Notes under the pieces: model-generated | The model's database searches: none | Told to the model about the DNA's origin: nothing | What the model saw: only the letters and a program-made list of their open reading frames with translations | Translations under genes and position numbers: made by a program | Assembly: GCF_000153705.1 (NCBI RefSeq) | Contig: NZ_DS022272.1 | Coordinates: 873,348-937,347 of the forward strand | DNA: 64,000 nucleotides | Direction of reading: 5' to 3' | DNA from: Fulvimarina pelagi HTCC2506 | GTDB lineage: Bacteria > Pseudomonadota > Alphaproteobacteria > Rhizobiales > Rhizobiaceae | In this document: piece after piece, positions 8,740 through 18,898 of the stretch | Position numbering within the stretch: position 1 is the first letter of the stretch | Layout of the letters: the number at the start of each line of letters is the position of its first letter

Positions 8740-11637
8740 ATGATCGACAAGACCTACGAAGCCGCGGCTATAGAGCCGCGCATTTCCGCCCGCTGGACCG
8801 AAGCCGAGGCCTTCAAGGCAGGTGCTGGCAAGACAGACGGCGCACCGGCCTTCTCGATCGTCATACCGCCACCGAACGTCACTGGCTCTCTTCATATGGG
8901 CCATGCGCTGAACAACACGCTCCAGGACATTCTCGTGCGCTTCGAGCGCATGCGCGGCAAAGACGTCCTTTGGCAGCCGGGAACCGACCATGCCGGGATC
9001 GCGACGCAGATGGTGGTCGAGCGCCAGATGGCGGCAAGCGGCGAGAGCCAGACGCGTCGGGAGATGGGGCGCGAGAAGTTCGTTGAGCGTATCTGGCAGT
9101 GGAAGGCCGAAAGCGGCGGCAAGATATCCGAGCAGTTGAAGCGCCTCGGTGCCTCTCTCGACTGGTCGCGCGAGCGCTTCACCATGGACGAGGGGCTTTC
9201 GGAAGCCGTGCTCGAAGTCTTCGTGCGGCTCTACGAGGAAGGACTGATCTACAGGGATAAGCGGCTCGTCAACTGGGACCCGCACTTTCAGACCTCGATC
9301 TCTGACCTCGAGGTGGAGAGCCGCGAAGTCGAAGGCCACATGTGGCACTTCAAATACCCGCTGGCCGGCGGCGAAACCTACGAATATGTCGAGAAGGACG
9401 AAGACGGGAACGTCCTCTTGCGCGAGACACGAGACTATATCTCGATCGCGACGACCCGGCCTGAGACGATGCTGGGTGACGGGGCGGTCGCGGTGCATCC
9501 TTCCGACGAGCGCTATGCGCCGATCGTCGGAAAACTCTGCGAGATCCCGGTCGGGCCCAAGGATCATCGCCGCCTGATCCCGATCATCACCGACGAATAT
9601 CCGGACCCGACCTTCGGTTCGGGCGCGGTGAAGATTACGGGCGCCCACGACTTCAACGACTACGGCGTCGCTAAACGCGGCAATATCCCACTTTACCGGT
9701 TGATGGACGAACACGGCGCGTTGCGTGCCGACGGTACGCCCTATGCCGAGGCAGTCGAGATGGCGAAAGCCGTGCGGGATTCCGGAAAGGTTCCGGACAC
9801 GGCACATGTCGATACGATCAACCTTGTGCCGGACGAATATCGCGGTCTCGATCGCTTCGAGGCGCGCAAGCGCGTCGTCGCCGACATTACGGCGGAAGGC
9901 AACGCGATCATGGTGCCGGAGACTGATCCGCGCCTAGGTCCGGTGAGCGCGCCGGTCGCGCCGGAGGAGGGCGGTGAGCAGCGCGCGCTCGTGCCTCTGA
10001 TCGAAGCGAAAAAGATCATGCAGCCTTTCGGCGATCGCTCCGGCGTCGTCATCGAGCCGATGCTGACGGACCAGTGGTTCGTCGATGCCGAAACGCTCGC
10101 CAAGCCGGCTATCACTTCAGTCAAGGAAGAGCGCACGAAGTTCGTGCCGAAGCAGTGGGAAAACACCTATTTCCGCTGGATGGAAGACATCCAGCCCTGG
10201 TGCATCTCGCGCCAGCTTTGGTGGGGACATCGAATTCCCGCTTGGTATGGGCCGGACGGCAAGGTGTTCGTGGCGCGGACGGAAGCCGACGCGATCCGAG
10301 CGGCTGAAGGTCATTACGGGTCTCAAGTCGAACTGGTCCGAGACGAAGACGTGCTCGACACCTGGTTCTCCTCCGCGCTTTGGCCGTTCTCCACCATGGG
10401 CTGGCCGCATGAAACGCCGGAGATGGAGAAATACTATCCGACCTCGGTGCTCTCGACGGCCTTCGACATCATCTTCTTCTGGGTCGCCCGGATGATGATG
10501 ATGGGCCTGCATTTCACCGGCAAGGAGCCGTTCCACACGGTCTACATGCACCCGCTCGTGCGCGACAAGTTCGGGCAGAAGATGTCGAAGTCTAAGGGCA
10601 ACGGCATCGATCCGCTCGACCTCATCGAAGAGGTAGGCGCCGACGCGCTGCGGTTCACCCTAGCCGCGCTCGCCGTTCAGGGCCGGGACGTGAAGCTCGA
10701 TCCGGCTCGGGTCGCTGGCTATCGCAACTTTTGCACCAAGCTCTGGAACGCGACGCGATTTGCCCAAATGAACGAGGCGAAGCATGGCGTCGACATTGAG
10801 CCCGCCTCGCTGCAGCTGCCCATCAATCGCTGGATCGTCACGGAACTTTCCAAGGCTGAAAAGGAGGCGACGGCCGCACTCGAAGCCTATCGCTTCAACG
10901 ATGCGGCGGCGATTCTCTATCGCTTCGTCTGGAATTTGTTCTGCGACTGGTATGTCGAGCTCACCAAGCCGACACTGAACGGGGAGGATGCCGACGCAGC
11001 CGGCGAAGTGCGCGTCGTGACCGGCTTCGTCCTCGACCGCATCTTTGTCCTGCTCCACCCTTTCATGCCCTTCATCACGGAGGAACTCTGGGCCGAGACC
11101 GCAAGCGGCGAGCGTGCGACGCTGCTCTGCCACGCCAGTTGGACGAGCCTCGATTTCGAAGCGCCCGAGTCTGCGGACGACCTCAACTGGCTAATCGACA
11201 TCGTCGGGCAGGTCCGATCGGTGCGAGTGGAGATGAACGTCCCCGGCTCGGCGAAAGTCACGATAGCCGCCATCGCGCCGGATGCACTGACGGCCGACCG
11301 CCTGAAGCGCCATGGGCCGCAGCTATCGCGCCTTGCCCGTCTTGAGGCCATCCAGTTCGCCGAGAGCGTTCCACCCCAGTCCGCCCAACTCGTTGTTGCC
11401 GGGGTGACATTTGCAATTCCTCTTGCCGGCGTCATCGACATCGCAGCTGAGAAGTCGCGCCTCGCCAAGGCGATCCAGAAGAACGAAGGTGAGATCGCGC
11501 GTATCGAGAAGAAGCTCGGGAATGCGAAGTTTGTCGCGAACGCGCCAGATGAAATCGTCGCCGCGGAGCGCGAGAAAAGCGAGGCCTACGGCACCGAAAC
11601 CACGAGTTTGAAGGCGGCTCTGGCACGACTCGGGTGA
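8740..11637 (+). CDS. valS: Valine--tRNA ligase
   Basis: A 965-residue class I aminoacyl-tRNA synthetase charging tRNA-Val. The ATP-binding signature is PPPNVTGSLHMGHA (HMGH at residues 52-55) and the second signature KMSKSKGN is near residue 614. Between them lie the editing (CP1) domain with ISIATTRPETMLGD and the DTWFSSALWPFS segment typical of ValRS. The anticodon-binding domain follows (CDWYVELTKP), and residues 880-960 form the C-terminal coiled coil that distinguishes ValRS. Length and order are normal. It appears to have its own promoter downstream of popZ. Confidence 0.98.
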   Translation: MIDKTYEAAAIEPRISARWTEAEAFKAGAGKTDGAPAFSIVIPPPNVTGSLHMGHALNNTLQDILVRFERMRGKDVLWQPGTDHAGIATQMVVERQMAASGESQTRREMGREKFVERIWQWKAESGGKISEQLKRLGASLDWSRERFTMDEGLSEAVLEVFVRLYEEGLIYRDKRLVNWDPHFQTSISDLEVESREVEGHMWHFKYPLAGGETYEYVEKDEDGNVLLRETRDYISIATTRPETMLGDGAVAVHPSDERYAPIVGKLCEIPVGPKDHRRLIPIITDEYPDPTFGSGAVKITGAHDFNDYGVAKRGNIPLYRLMDEHGALRADGTPYAEAVEMAKAVRDSGKVPDTAHVDTINLVPDEYRGLDRFEARKRVVADITAEGNAIMVPETDPRLGPVSAPVAPEEGGEQRALVPLIEAKKIMQPFGDRSGVVIEPMLTDQWFVDAETLAKPAITSVKEERTKFVPKQWENTYFRWMEDIQPWCISRQLWWGHRIPAWYGPDGKVFVARTEADAIRAAEGHYGSQVELVRDEDVLDTWFSSALWPFSTMGWPHETPEMEKYYPTSVLSTAFDIIFFWVARMMMMGLHFTGKEPFHTVYMHPLVRDKFGQKMSKSKGNGIDPLDLIEEVGADALRFTLAALAVQGRDVKLDPARVAGYRNFCTKLWNATRFAQMNEAKHGVDIEPASLQLPINRWIVTELSKAEKEATAALEAYRFNDAAAILYRFVWNLFCDWYVELTKPTLNGEDADAAGEVRVVTGFVLDRIFVLLHPFMPFITEELWAETASGERATLLCHASWTSLDFEAPESADDLNWLIDIVGQVRSVRVEMNVPGSAKVTIAAIAPDALTADRLKRHGPQLSRLARLEAIQFAESVPPQSAQLVVAGVTFAIPLAGVIDIAAEKSRLAKAIQKNEGEIARIEKKLGNAKFVANAPDEIVAAEREKSEAYGTETTSLKAALARLG

Positions 11638-11866
11638 AAACGAAGGGGCCACGCTATGGGCGAAAAAACGACCCGTAAGCTACAAGTCAGCCTCAACGCG
11701 CCGGTCGACGACGATGCGAACAAAATGTCGCACTTTCCCGTGTCCAAAATGACACTCAAGTCGCGCCTCGCGCGCGGCCGCCATTTCGTAACCCTCCCTT
11801 TCGAGTTAGCGTTTGTCTAAGGCCAGTTGCAGCCGACAAGACGGCGATACGCCTAGGGGGAAATAG

Positions 11867-13300
11867 ATGAAGGCTTTCACGAAATCGATTCTTGGCGGGG
11901 CGATGGTCGCGACGCTGCTCGGAAGTTCGGCAATGGGTGCCGGTTTCCAGCGCGGTACGCCTGACACCGACATTCTGTTCGAGCCAGGCACGACATCCAT
12001 GCGCTGGGGCCTGACATATGTCGATCCGCAACGCGGCTTCGACTCGATCAACGGTCAGAGCGGCGATTTCGGCGAATATGTTCAGGAATATAACATCCCC
12101 TCGCTCGCGGTATCCGTCGGCGGTGAAAACTTCGCCTGTTCGCTCCACTATACGAGATCCTTCGCGGCGGAAGCTGATTACACCGGCTCTCCAGATGGCG
12201 GCCTGCCGTTCCAAAACTCGGCAACGCAGAGCACTGACAACGACGACCGCGTCTTCGCGCTAAACCAGGGCACTACTGCCTATTCAAGAACACGAACAAT
12301 CGATTTCGATTCAAACGAATTCGGTAGTACATGTCGAGCAAGTTATAATTCAGATTATGGTCGCTTCAGTCTTCTCGGTGGTATATTCTTTGAAGACTTC
12401 AATTTCGAAGGAAGTTCCCAAGGATTCCGAAGCCTAAATGCAAATGTAGCTCCGGCAATCGCCGGCTTGCCGGCGCCAACTCAAGCCGCAATCAATGGTG
12501 CATTCGCCAATGGCATGCAGATCATATTGCCGACTCTTGTCAGAACGGAAGTGGATAGCGGCTACGACGCGGGCTGGCGTATAGGCGCAGCCTACGAGGT
12601 TCCCGAGATCGCGCTTCGTGTTCAGGCTATGTATCGTTCAGAAGTCGAGCATGACAATATTACCGGCTCTGCGAGCGTTACAGCGAACAACAGCGCTTTC
12701 GTCGCGATCGGCGGCGAGCAAACGTCTATTCCCCTTTTTGACAGCCTGGTGAGTCAAGCAGGAACCGCGGCAAGTCAGCAAATACAGCAGGCCAATCAAG
12801 CGGGGCTGTTTACCGCAACCTTGAGCGACATCACCAGTCCGCAGTATTTGGAAATAAAGGCACAAACCGGAATAGCAGAAGGCACGCTTCTTCTCGGAAG
12901 CTTCAGGTGGACGGATTGGAGCACCAACAATGCGGTCGTTAATAGTCTGATCAGCCCAGACGGAACGGTTACCTCGACGTATCAGCCTTATCAGTGGCGC
13001 GACGGCTACACGGCGTCCGTCGGTATCGGCCGTGCGTTCAACGAGATGGTCTCGGGTGCGATTTCACTCGGCTACGACCGGGGCGTCTCGACCGGCGCGG
13101 AGACGACCTACACCGATCTCTACACCGTTTCTGGCGGCGTCTCGCTGAAGGGCGCAGATTGGGCGGAGTTACGCGTCGGGGGCCTCGTTGGCTATTGGAC
13201 CGACGGAGAACAGAAAATCTCGGACGGCGCCTACTTCAATGGTAAAGTTGGGGACGATGTAGTTCTGGCCGGTAATGCGAGCTTGAAATTTACCTGGTAA
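11867..13300 (+). CDS. OmpP1/FadL family outer membrane channel
   Basis: A 477-residue predicted outer-membrane beta-barrel with an N-terminal signal peptide (MKAFTKSILGGAMVATLLGS, cleavage near SAMGA) and a C-terminal aromatic residue (LKFTW), as required for Bam-assembled barrels. The FadL family lets long-chain fatty acids and other hydrophobic molecules cross the outer membrane. The segment RVQAMYRSEVEHD and the repeated glycine/aromatic strand pattern fit the family. The stretch 12290-12980, covering the middle of the barrel, is visibly more AT-rich than the two ends, as if extracellular loops had been exchanged. Substrate is unknown. GGGGG lies 8 nt before the ATG. Confidence 0.8.
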   Translation: MKAFTKSILGGAMVATLLGSSAMGAGFQRGTPDTDILFEPGTTSMRWGLTYVDPQRGFDSINGQSGDFGEYVQEYNIPSLAVSVGGENFACSLHYTRSFAAEADYTGSPDGGLPFQNSATQSTDNDDRVFALNQGTTAYSRTRTIDFDSNEFGSTCRASYNSDYGRFSLLGGIFFEDFNFEGSSQGFRSLNANVAPAIAGLPAPTQAAINGAFANGMQIILPTLVRTEVDSGYDAGWRIGAAYEVPEIALRVQAMYRSEVEHDNITGSASVTANNSAFVAIGGEQTSIPLFDSLVSQAGTAASQQIQQANQAGLFTATLSDITSPQYLEIKAQTGIAEGTLLLGSFRWTDWSTNNAVVNSLISPDGTVTSTYQPYQWRDGYTASVGIGRAFNEMVSGAISLGYDRGVSTGAETTYTDLYTVSGGVSLKGADWAELRVGGLVGYWTDGEQKISDGAYFNGKVGDDVVLAGNASLKFTW

Positions 13301-13333
13301 GCTTCTGATATCAAACCTTTATTTTGTCGGATG

Positions 13334-13370
13334 ACGCCGCGGCGGGGAACGATCTCGCTGCGGCGTTTCT
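13334..13370 (+). terminator. Intrinsic terminator after the FadL-type gene
   Basis: ACGCCGC at 13334-13340 pairs with GCGGCGT at 13360-13366, followed by TTCT. It lies 33 nt after the stop codon. Confidence 0.55.
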
Positions 13371-13543
13371 CGTTCGGCCGACAGGCAAGATGCTCTTTCG
13401 CAACACTATTGCGCCGTTACATCGAAGCGTCTGACCAGTGTTGGAATGTGCCCCGTTGCCGCCACAAAACCCCGACACTCCTGAACCGTCTCGTCCGGCG
13501 GGGGAGTCGAGACGAAACGACAGGCCATTCAAGCGGGGATGAG

Positions 13544-15268
13544 ATGGACGCACGCGTGATCGACAAGACGAAACTTCCGAGCCGTCATGTGACGGAAGGA
13601 CCGACCCGCGCGCCGCACCGCTCGTATCTCTATGCGATGGGTCTCTCCAAGGAAGAGATCCATCAGCCACTGGTCGGTGTTGCCTCCTGCTGGAACGAGG
13701 CCGCACCCTGCAATATCTCGCTGATGCGTCAGGCGCAGGTCGTAAAAAAGGGCGTTGCTGCCGCACACGGAACGCCGCGCGAATTCTGCACGATTACCGT
13801 CACCGACGGTATTGCCATGGGCCATCAGGGCATGAAGTCGTCGCTGGTCTCGCGCGATCTCATCGCCGACTCGGTCGAACTCACCATGCGAGGCCACTCC
13901 TACGACGCGCTTGTCGGTCTTGCCGGCTGCGACAAGTCGCTGCCAGGCATGATGATGTCGATGGTACGCCTCAACGTTCCCTCGGTCTTCATCTACGGTG
14001 GCTCGATTCTGCCCGGCACCTTCAAGGGCCGGCAGGTGACCGTGCAGGATATTTTCGAGGCGGTTGGCCAGCATTCCGTCGGCGAGATGTCGGACGAGGA
14101 TCTCGACCTGATCGAACAGGTTGCCTGCCCCTCCGCCGGTTCCTGCGGCGCCCAGTTCACAGCGAACACCATGGCGACGGTCGCAGAGGCGATCGGCCTT
14201 GCGCTGCCATACTCCTGCGGTGCGCCGGCGCCTTACGAAATCCGCGACCGCTTCTGCTACGCCTCGGGCGAGATCGTGATGGATCTTCTGCGCCGTAACA
14301 TCCGTCCGCGCGACATCGTCACCCGCAAGTCGCTGGAGAATGCGGCGGCCGTCGTCGCGGCCACGGGCGGCTCGACCAATGGCGCGCTGCATCTGCCGGC
14401 GATCGCCCATGAGTGTGGCATCGAGTTCGATCTCTTCGACGTCGCCGAGATCTTCCGCAAGACGCCCTACGTCGCGGACCTCAAACCGGGTGGCAAATAC
14501 GTCGCCAAGGACATGTTCGAGGCCGGCGGCATTCCGCTCCTGATGAAGACCATGCTGGAGCACGGCTATCTCCACGGCGACTGCATGACGGTCACCGGAC
14601 GCACGATGGCCGAGAACATGGAGAAGGTCGCCTGGAACGCGGATCAGGATGTGGTTCGCCCAGCCAACAATCCGATCACGAAGACCGGCGGTGTTGTCGG
14701 CCTGAAGGGCAATCTCGCTTCCGACGGTGCGATCGTGAAGGTCGCGGGCATGAAGAACCTGAAATTCTCAGGGCCAGCGCGCTGTTTCGATTCGGAGGAG
14801 GATTGTTTCAAAGCGGTTTCGGCTCGCGACTATAAGGAGGGCGAGGTTCTCGTCATTCGCTACGAGGGTCCGAAAGGTGGCCCCGGCATGCGCGAGATGC
14901 TTCAGACGACCGCTGCGATCTACGGCCAGGGAATGGGCGACAAGGTCGCCCTCATCACTGATGGCCGCTTTTCCGGCGCCACCCGCGGCTTCTGCATCGG
15001 CCATGTTGGCCCGGAAGCGGCGGTCGGCGGACCGATCGGCCTTTTGAAAGACGGCGACGTGATTACGATCGACGCAGTCGAGGGAACGCTGGACGTTGCA
15101 TTGAGCGAAGATGAACTCGCCGAGCGCCGCAAGGCTTGGGAGCCGCGCGAAACCGACTATCAGTCGGGCGCGCTCTGGAAGTATGCCCAGGTGGTTGGCA
15201 CGGCCCGTCTCGGTGCCGTCACCCATCCCGGCGGTGCAGCCGAGAGGCAGTGCTATGCGGACATCTAA
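13544..15268 (+). CDS. ilvD: Dihydroxy-acid dehydratase
   Basis: IlvD dehydrates 2,3-dihydroxy-3-methylbutanoate and its isoleucine-pathway analogue to the 2-keto acids. The ATG at 13544 gives 574 residues beginning [19 protein letters not shown]; the frame is open further upstream, but those codons show no conservation. Iron-sulfur cluster cysteines are visible in [21 protein letters not shown] and [17 protein letters not shown]. The Mg-binding segment [11 protein letters not shown] and the C-terminal [20 protein letters not shown] are intact. It overlaps the start of exoR by 14 bp, implying translational coupling. At least one other ilvD/edd-type gene may exist elsewhere, which this window cannot show. 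Confidence 0.95.
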   Translation: MDARVIDKTKLPSRHVTEGPTRAPHRSYLYAMGLSKEEIHQPLVGVASCWNEAAPCNISLMRQAQVVKKGVAAAHGTPREFCTITVTDGIAMGHQGMKSSLVSRDLIADSVELTMRGHSYDALVGLAGCDKSLPGMMMSMVRLNVPSVFIYGGSILPGTFKGRQVTVQDIFEAVGQHSVGEMSDEDLDLIEQVACPSAGSCGAQFTANTMATVAEAIGLALPYSCGAPAPYEIRDRFCYASGEIVMDLLRRNIRPRDIVTRKSLENAAAVVAATGGSTNGALHLPAIAHECGIEFDLFDVAEIFRKTPYVADLKPGGKYVAKDMFEAGGIPLLMKTMLEHGYLHGDCMTVTGRTMAENMEKVAWNADQDVVRPANNPITKTGGVVGLKGNLASDGAIVKVAGMKNLKFSGPARCFDSEEDCFKAVSARDYKEGEVLVIRYEGPKGGPGMREMLQTTAAIYGQGMGDKVALITDGRFSGATRGFCIGHVGPEAAVGGPIGLLKDGDVITIDAVEGTLDVALSEDELAERRKAWEPRETDYQSGALWKYAQVVGTARLGAVTHPGGAAERQCYADI

Positions 15269-16085
15269 GAGCTTCCTTACCGCCTGTGTCGCCGGAATGC
15301 TCGTCGCGGCGGTGCCGTCGGCGAAGGCTCTAGCGCTTGATCCAGAGGCGCTAGTCGATCCAAACGCCAACCCGATCGAGCACTTTTCCAAAGGGTTCCA
15401 GGCCTACAAGCGCGGCGAAAAGCAACTGGCTTTTCAGAGCCTCAAATACGCCGCCGACAAGGGTCACCGGGGGGCGCTATGGAAACTCGCTCGGATGTAT
15501 GCCGATGGCGACGGCGTCCCGGAAGACGACTACGAGGCGTACAAAATCTTCGAAAGCATCGTACGCGAGCCGGAAGACAGCAGCGCAAATAGCGCCAACG
15601 CCGCCTATGTCGCAAGCGCCGTCGTCGCGCTTGGCGACTACATGCGCAGGGGCATTCCCGGGCATGTCGACGTCGATCTGCAGCGGGCGCGCCAGTTCTA
15701 CTTTCATGCCGCGAGCTATTTCGGTAGCCCGAAGGCGCAGTTCGAACTCGGCCGGATGATGCTGGAAGGCGAGGGCGGGCGGACCAACCCGAAGCAGGCG
15801 GCGCGCTGGTTGAAGCTGGCTGCCTCCAAGGGCCATATCGGCGCGCAGGCCCTGCTCGGCTATCTGTTGTTCGATGGAGAAGCGATCTCGTTGGAGCCGG
15901 AACCGGTCCGCGGTCTCGCCATGCTGACCATGGCACTGAAACGAGCGAGGCCCGAGGACCAGGCATGGATCAAGGGCCTACAAGAACGGGCTTTCGGCAT
16001 CGCAAGCGAAGCGACCCGCCGTACGGCGCAAGCCTACGCCGAACAGCAGATGGCTGCGGCAAGCGGACCGTTGATGAGGAATTGA
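15255..16085 (+). CDS. exoR: ExoR-like periplasmic regulator with Sel1 repeats
   Basis: A 276-residue secreted protein: signal peptide [20 protein letters not shown] with cleavage after AKA-L-A, then several Sel1-like helical repeats ([56 protein letters not shown]). The arrangement and the run [16 protein letters not shown] closely resemble ExoR of Sinorhizobium and Agrobacterium. There ExoR binds the sensor kinase ExoS in the periplasm and holds the ExoS-ChvI system off until ExoR is degraded, which switches exopolysaccharide, motility and acid or host responses. ATG 15255 is chosen because it begins the signal peptide. It lies inside the end of ilvD, so the two are probably cotranscribed. 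Confidence 0.8.
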   Translation: MRTSKSFLTACVAGMLVAAVPSAKALALDPEALVDPNANPIEHFSKGFQAYKRGEKQLAFQSLKYAADKGHRGALWKLARMYADGDGVPEDDYEAYKIFESIVREPEDSSANSANAAYVASAVVALGDYMRRGIPGHVDVDLQRARQFYFHAASYFGSPKAQFELGRMMLEGEGGRTNPKQAARWLKLAASKGHIGAQALLGYLLFDGEAISLEPEPVRGLAMLTMALKRARPEDQAWIKGLQERAFGIASEATRRTAQAYAEQQMAAASGPLMRN

Positions 16086-16094
16086 TCGCAAGTG

Positions 16095-16114
16095 CGCTCC
16101 GCAAGCGCGGAGCG
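16095..16114 (+). terminator. GC-rich hairpin after exoR
   Basis: CGCTCCGC at 16095-16102 pairs perfectly with GCGGAGCG at 16107-16114 around a 4-nt loop, 9 nt past the exoR stop. Only TT follows, so termination is plausible but not certain. Confidence 0.45.
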
Positions 16115-16354
16115 TTCCCCGCCGATAAACCGTAGGGTTTTTGCAGCCAACGAACACCATCGGGAAGCGATAGCTAGCTGATATCTCAGCCACTGCTTTC
16201 CGTGTGCCCCTTCCTGCCCATCGGGGGAAGAGCCTCGTGGCTTCAAAGGGGCCGCAAGTGCGATGAACCCCAATAGCTTCGTCGAGGGCGGGAAGAAACT
16301 CAGCGCACTTCGGAACCGACTCGAAAAAGGGTTGCCCCGTCACTTCGGAGCGTG

Positions 16355-17137
16355 TCACCCGCCCAACTCTGCCAAGATTGGTACGTGATCGGAAGGCTTC
16401 TCCCAACTACGCACCTGCTTGTCGATGCCAACGGATCGCAGCACGATCTGGGCTTCGGGTGATAGCAGCAGGTGGTCGATGCGAATGCCGTTATTTTTCT
16501 GCCAGGCGCCGGCCTGGTAGTCCCAGAACGTATAGAGTTCGGCGCGATCGTCCGTCATGCGTAGGGCGTCGGCGAATCCGAGATGAACAAGGCGCCGAAG
16601 ATTGCCACGTGATTCGGGCTGGAAGAGCGCATCGTTCAGCCAAGCGGCAGGATCATGCACGTCTTTGGGCTGCGGAATGACGTTGTAATCGCCAGCCAGA
16701 ATCAGTCGCTCCTCGTGCGCGAGGAGGGCTTCTGCATGACGCTCTAACCGATCCATCCAGGCAAGCTTGTATTCGAATTTGGCTGTACCAAGGGGATTTC
16801 CGTTCGGCAGATAGATCGAGGCGACGCGCAGGGGCCCGGAGTCAGTTTGCCAGAGCCCTTCGATGTAGCGGGCCTGTTCATCGCTCTCGTCGCCGGGAAG
16901 GCCGCGCCTCACGCTTTCCGGCTTTTCCTTTGAAAGCAGTGCTACTCCGTTGAAGCCTTTCTGGCCGTGGGTCTCGACATGATAGCCTAGGTCTTCGATC
17001 ACCTTTTTCGGGAAGGTTTCATCCTGGCTCTTGATCTCCTGCAAACAGGCGATGTCCGGATTGCGCTCTTGCAACCATGCCGTAAGCCCGTCGATACGCG
17101 CTTTGATACCGTTTATGTTCCAGGATGCAATCAGCAC
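16355..17137 (-). CDS. xth: Exodeoxyribonuclease III (Xth/ExoA family AP endonuclease)
   Basis: A 260-residue Mg-dependent endonuclease/exonuclease/phosphatase-fold enzyme for base-excision repair. It cuts at abasic sites and trims 3' ends. Landmarks are IASWNINGIKAR (metal-binding Asn), CLQEIKSQ (catalytic Glu), SIYLPNG, LAGDYNVIP (catalytic Asp and Asn), NNGIRIDHLLLSP, and the final KPSDHVPI with the catalytic His. GTG at 17137 is chosen as start because the family begins directly at the first beta strand. The frame extends upstream only through the tail of erpA. It follows erpA by 20 bp on the same strand, so the two form an operon. Confidence 0.92.
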   Translation of the reverse strand: MLIASWNINGIKARIDGLTAWLQERNPDIACLQEIKSQDETFPKKVIEDLGYHVETHGQKGFNGVALLSKEKPESVRRGLPGDESDEQARYIEGLWQTDSGPLRVASIYLPNGNPLGTAKFEYKLAWMDRLERHAEALLAHEERLILAGDYNVIPQPKDVHDPAAWLNDALFQPESRGNLRRLVHLGFADALRMTDDRAELYTFWDYQAGAWQKNNGIRIDHLLLSPEAQIVLRSVGIDKQVRSWEKPSDHVPILAELGG

Positions 17138-17156
17138 GGACGCAAGGCACTTTCCA

Positions 17157-17498
17157 TCAGATCGAGAAGCTGGTGCCGCAACCGCAACTCGCGACGGCAT
17201 TCGGGTTCCGAATCTGAAAGCTCTGGCCCATCAGGTCGTCGACGAAGTCGATCACCGAGCCGTCGAGATAGACGACCGAAATCTGGTCGATCACGACGCG
17301 CGCTCCGTCCCGCTCAAGCACGAGATCGTCGGCTTCGGTTTCGCTCGTCAGATCGTATTTGTATGAGAAACCGGAACAGCCGCCCCCTTCCACCGAGACG
17401 CGCAGCGAATTGGACCCCGGCGACTTCGCCAGGATGTTCGCGATTCTTTTCGCGGCGTTGTCGGATAGGGTGACAGGTTGGTCGACTGTCTCGCTCAT
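17157..17498 (-). CDS. erpA: Iron-sulfur cluster insertion protein ErpA (A-type carrier)
   Basis: A 113-residue A-type Fe-S carrier that receives a cluster from the SUF/ISC scaffold and hands it to apo-enzymes. The three cluster cysteines are present: GGGCSGFSY near residue 45 and SCGCGTSF at the C-terminus. The start is ATG 17498 ([13 protein letters not shown]); upstream codons in frame are unlike the family. Divergent from dgt, with which it shares a roughly 130-bp promoter region, and followed by xth. Confidence 0.93.
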   Translation of the reverse strand: MSETVDQPVTLSDNAAKRIANILAKSPGSNSLRVSVEGGGCSGFSYKYDLTSETEADDLVLERDGARVVIDQISVVYLDGSVIDFVDDLMGQSFQIRNPNAVASCGCGTSFSI

Positions 17499-17628
17499 CG
17501 GTGTCGATCGAGGTCGGGTTGAAAGCCCGCCGCGCTCCTTGTTCAAGTGTTGTGCGAAAGGTAATAACGCGGCGAGCCTTGGTCAATCGACGGTGCGAAA
17601 CGATGACGGCATCCGGAAGAGGCGGCCC

Positions 17629-18822
17629 GTGATAACGATCGGCATGGGCCGCGAGCCTCTCTGCCCCTATGCTGTCGACTATCGGCAGAGCCGCGGTCGG
17701 CTCTACACGGAGCCTGAGAGCGCGACCCGCACCCCCTATCAGCGCGACCGGGACAGGATCGTCCACTCCACCGCCTTCCGCCGCCTCAAGCACAAGACGC
17801 AGGTCTTCGTCGCGACCGAAGCCGATCACTACCGCACGCGCCTTACCCATACGATCGAGGTCAGCCAGATCGCCCGCGCATTTGCACGTGCCCTGCGGCT
17901 CGATGAGGATCTGACGGAGGCGGTGGCGCTCGTTCATGATTTCGGCCATCCTCCCTTCGGTCACGCTGGGGAGCGGGCGCTGCACAGGGCGATGGCGCCC
18001 TATGGCGGCTTTGACCACAATGCGCAGGCGCTGCGAATCGTGACGGTGCTGGAGCAGCGTTATGCCGAGTTCGACGGGCTCAACCTCTCCTGGGAAACGC
18101 TAGAAGGGCTCGTAAAGCATAACGGCCCGTTGCGCGGCCCGCTCGCGCGCGAGGCGCTACCCCAACCAATTGATGCCTTCGACGCACTTTTCCCTCTGCA
18201 TCTCGAATGCCATGCCAGTCTCGAGGCGCAATGTGCGGCGATCGCCGACGACATCGCCTACAACACCCATGATCTCGACGATGGCTTGCGGGCGGGGTTG
18301 ATCGAACTCGACGACCTGCGGGACCTGAAGCTCGCAGGCTCCATCCTGTCGGAGATCGAGAGCCGCTATCCGACCCTTTCCAAGAGTCGGCTCGCCAACG
18401 AGATCATGCGCCGGCACATCACGCGTATGGTGGAGGACGTGATCGAAACCTCGTTCGCCGAACTCGAGCACCTCGATCCGGACAGTCCAGATGCGGTGCG
18501 GAGAGCAGGGCAAACGATCGTCAAGTTCTCGCCGGCGATGCGCGAGGCGGTCGACGAAACGCGACGGTTTCTCTTCCAGCACGTCTATCGGGCCGAGAGC
18601 GTCATGGCAGTCATGAGAAATGCCGAGAATGTCGTCGAAGATCTCTTTGCGCGGTTCATGGCTGAGCCGGATCGGCTGCCGGCGGAATGGTCCGAGGCCT
18701 TCCAGCGAATGGACATCGGCAAGCGTGCCCGCCGGATCGCGGACTATCTCTCCGGCATGACGGACACCTATGCTCTCGGCGAGCATCGCCGCCTGTTTGA
18801 CCGAACCCCGCGTTTGGGCTAG
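17629..18822 (+). CDS. dgt: dNTP triphosphohydrolase, Dgt-type HD protein
   Basis: A 397-residue HD-domain enzyme that hydrolyses dNTPs to deoxynucleosides and triphosphate, helping to balance nucleotide pools. The metal-binding residues are seen in [13 protein letters not shown] (first His) and [17 protein letters not shown] (His-Asp pair), with a later Asp in [34 protein letters not shown] is the hallmark N-terminal segment. The start is GTG 17629, with GGAAGAGG 8 nt before it; ATG 17644 is a close alternative. It lies at the head of the rightward block dgt-argS-SPOR-nagZ, a conserved Rhizobiales order. Confidence 0.93.
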   Translation: MITIGMGREPLCPYAVDYRQSRGRLYTEPESATRTPYQRDRDRIVHSTAFRRLKHKTQVFVATEADHYRTRLTHTIEVSQIARAFARALRLDEDLTEAVALVHDFGHPPFGHAGERALHRAMAPYGGFDHNAQALRIVTVLEQRYAEFDGLNLSWETLEGLVKHNGPLRGPLAREALPQPIDAFDALFPLHLECHASLEAQCAAIADDIAYNTHDLDDGLRAGLIELDDLRDLKLAGSILSEIESRYPTLSKSRLANEIMRRHITRMVEDVIETSFAELEHLDPDSPDAVRRAGQTIVKFSPAMREAVDETRRFLFQHVYRAESVMAVMRNAENVVEDLFARFMAEPDRLPAEWSEAFQRMDIGKRARRIADYLSGMTDTYALGEHRRLFDRTPRLG

Positions 18823-18898
18823 CCGCCGCCCATATCCGCATTGACTTGAACCAGAGGCAGCCGAACAACCCGGCCGTTTCTCTTTTGCGCTTGAGCTT

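Noticed and set aside
11656..11820. 54-codon ORF MGEKTTRKLQVSL between valS and the FadL-type gene
   Set aside because: Complete with start and stop, but it has no recognised family and only a weak ribosome binding site; it is more likely leader DNA of the porin gene.
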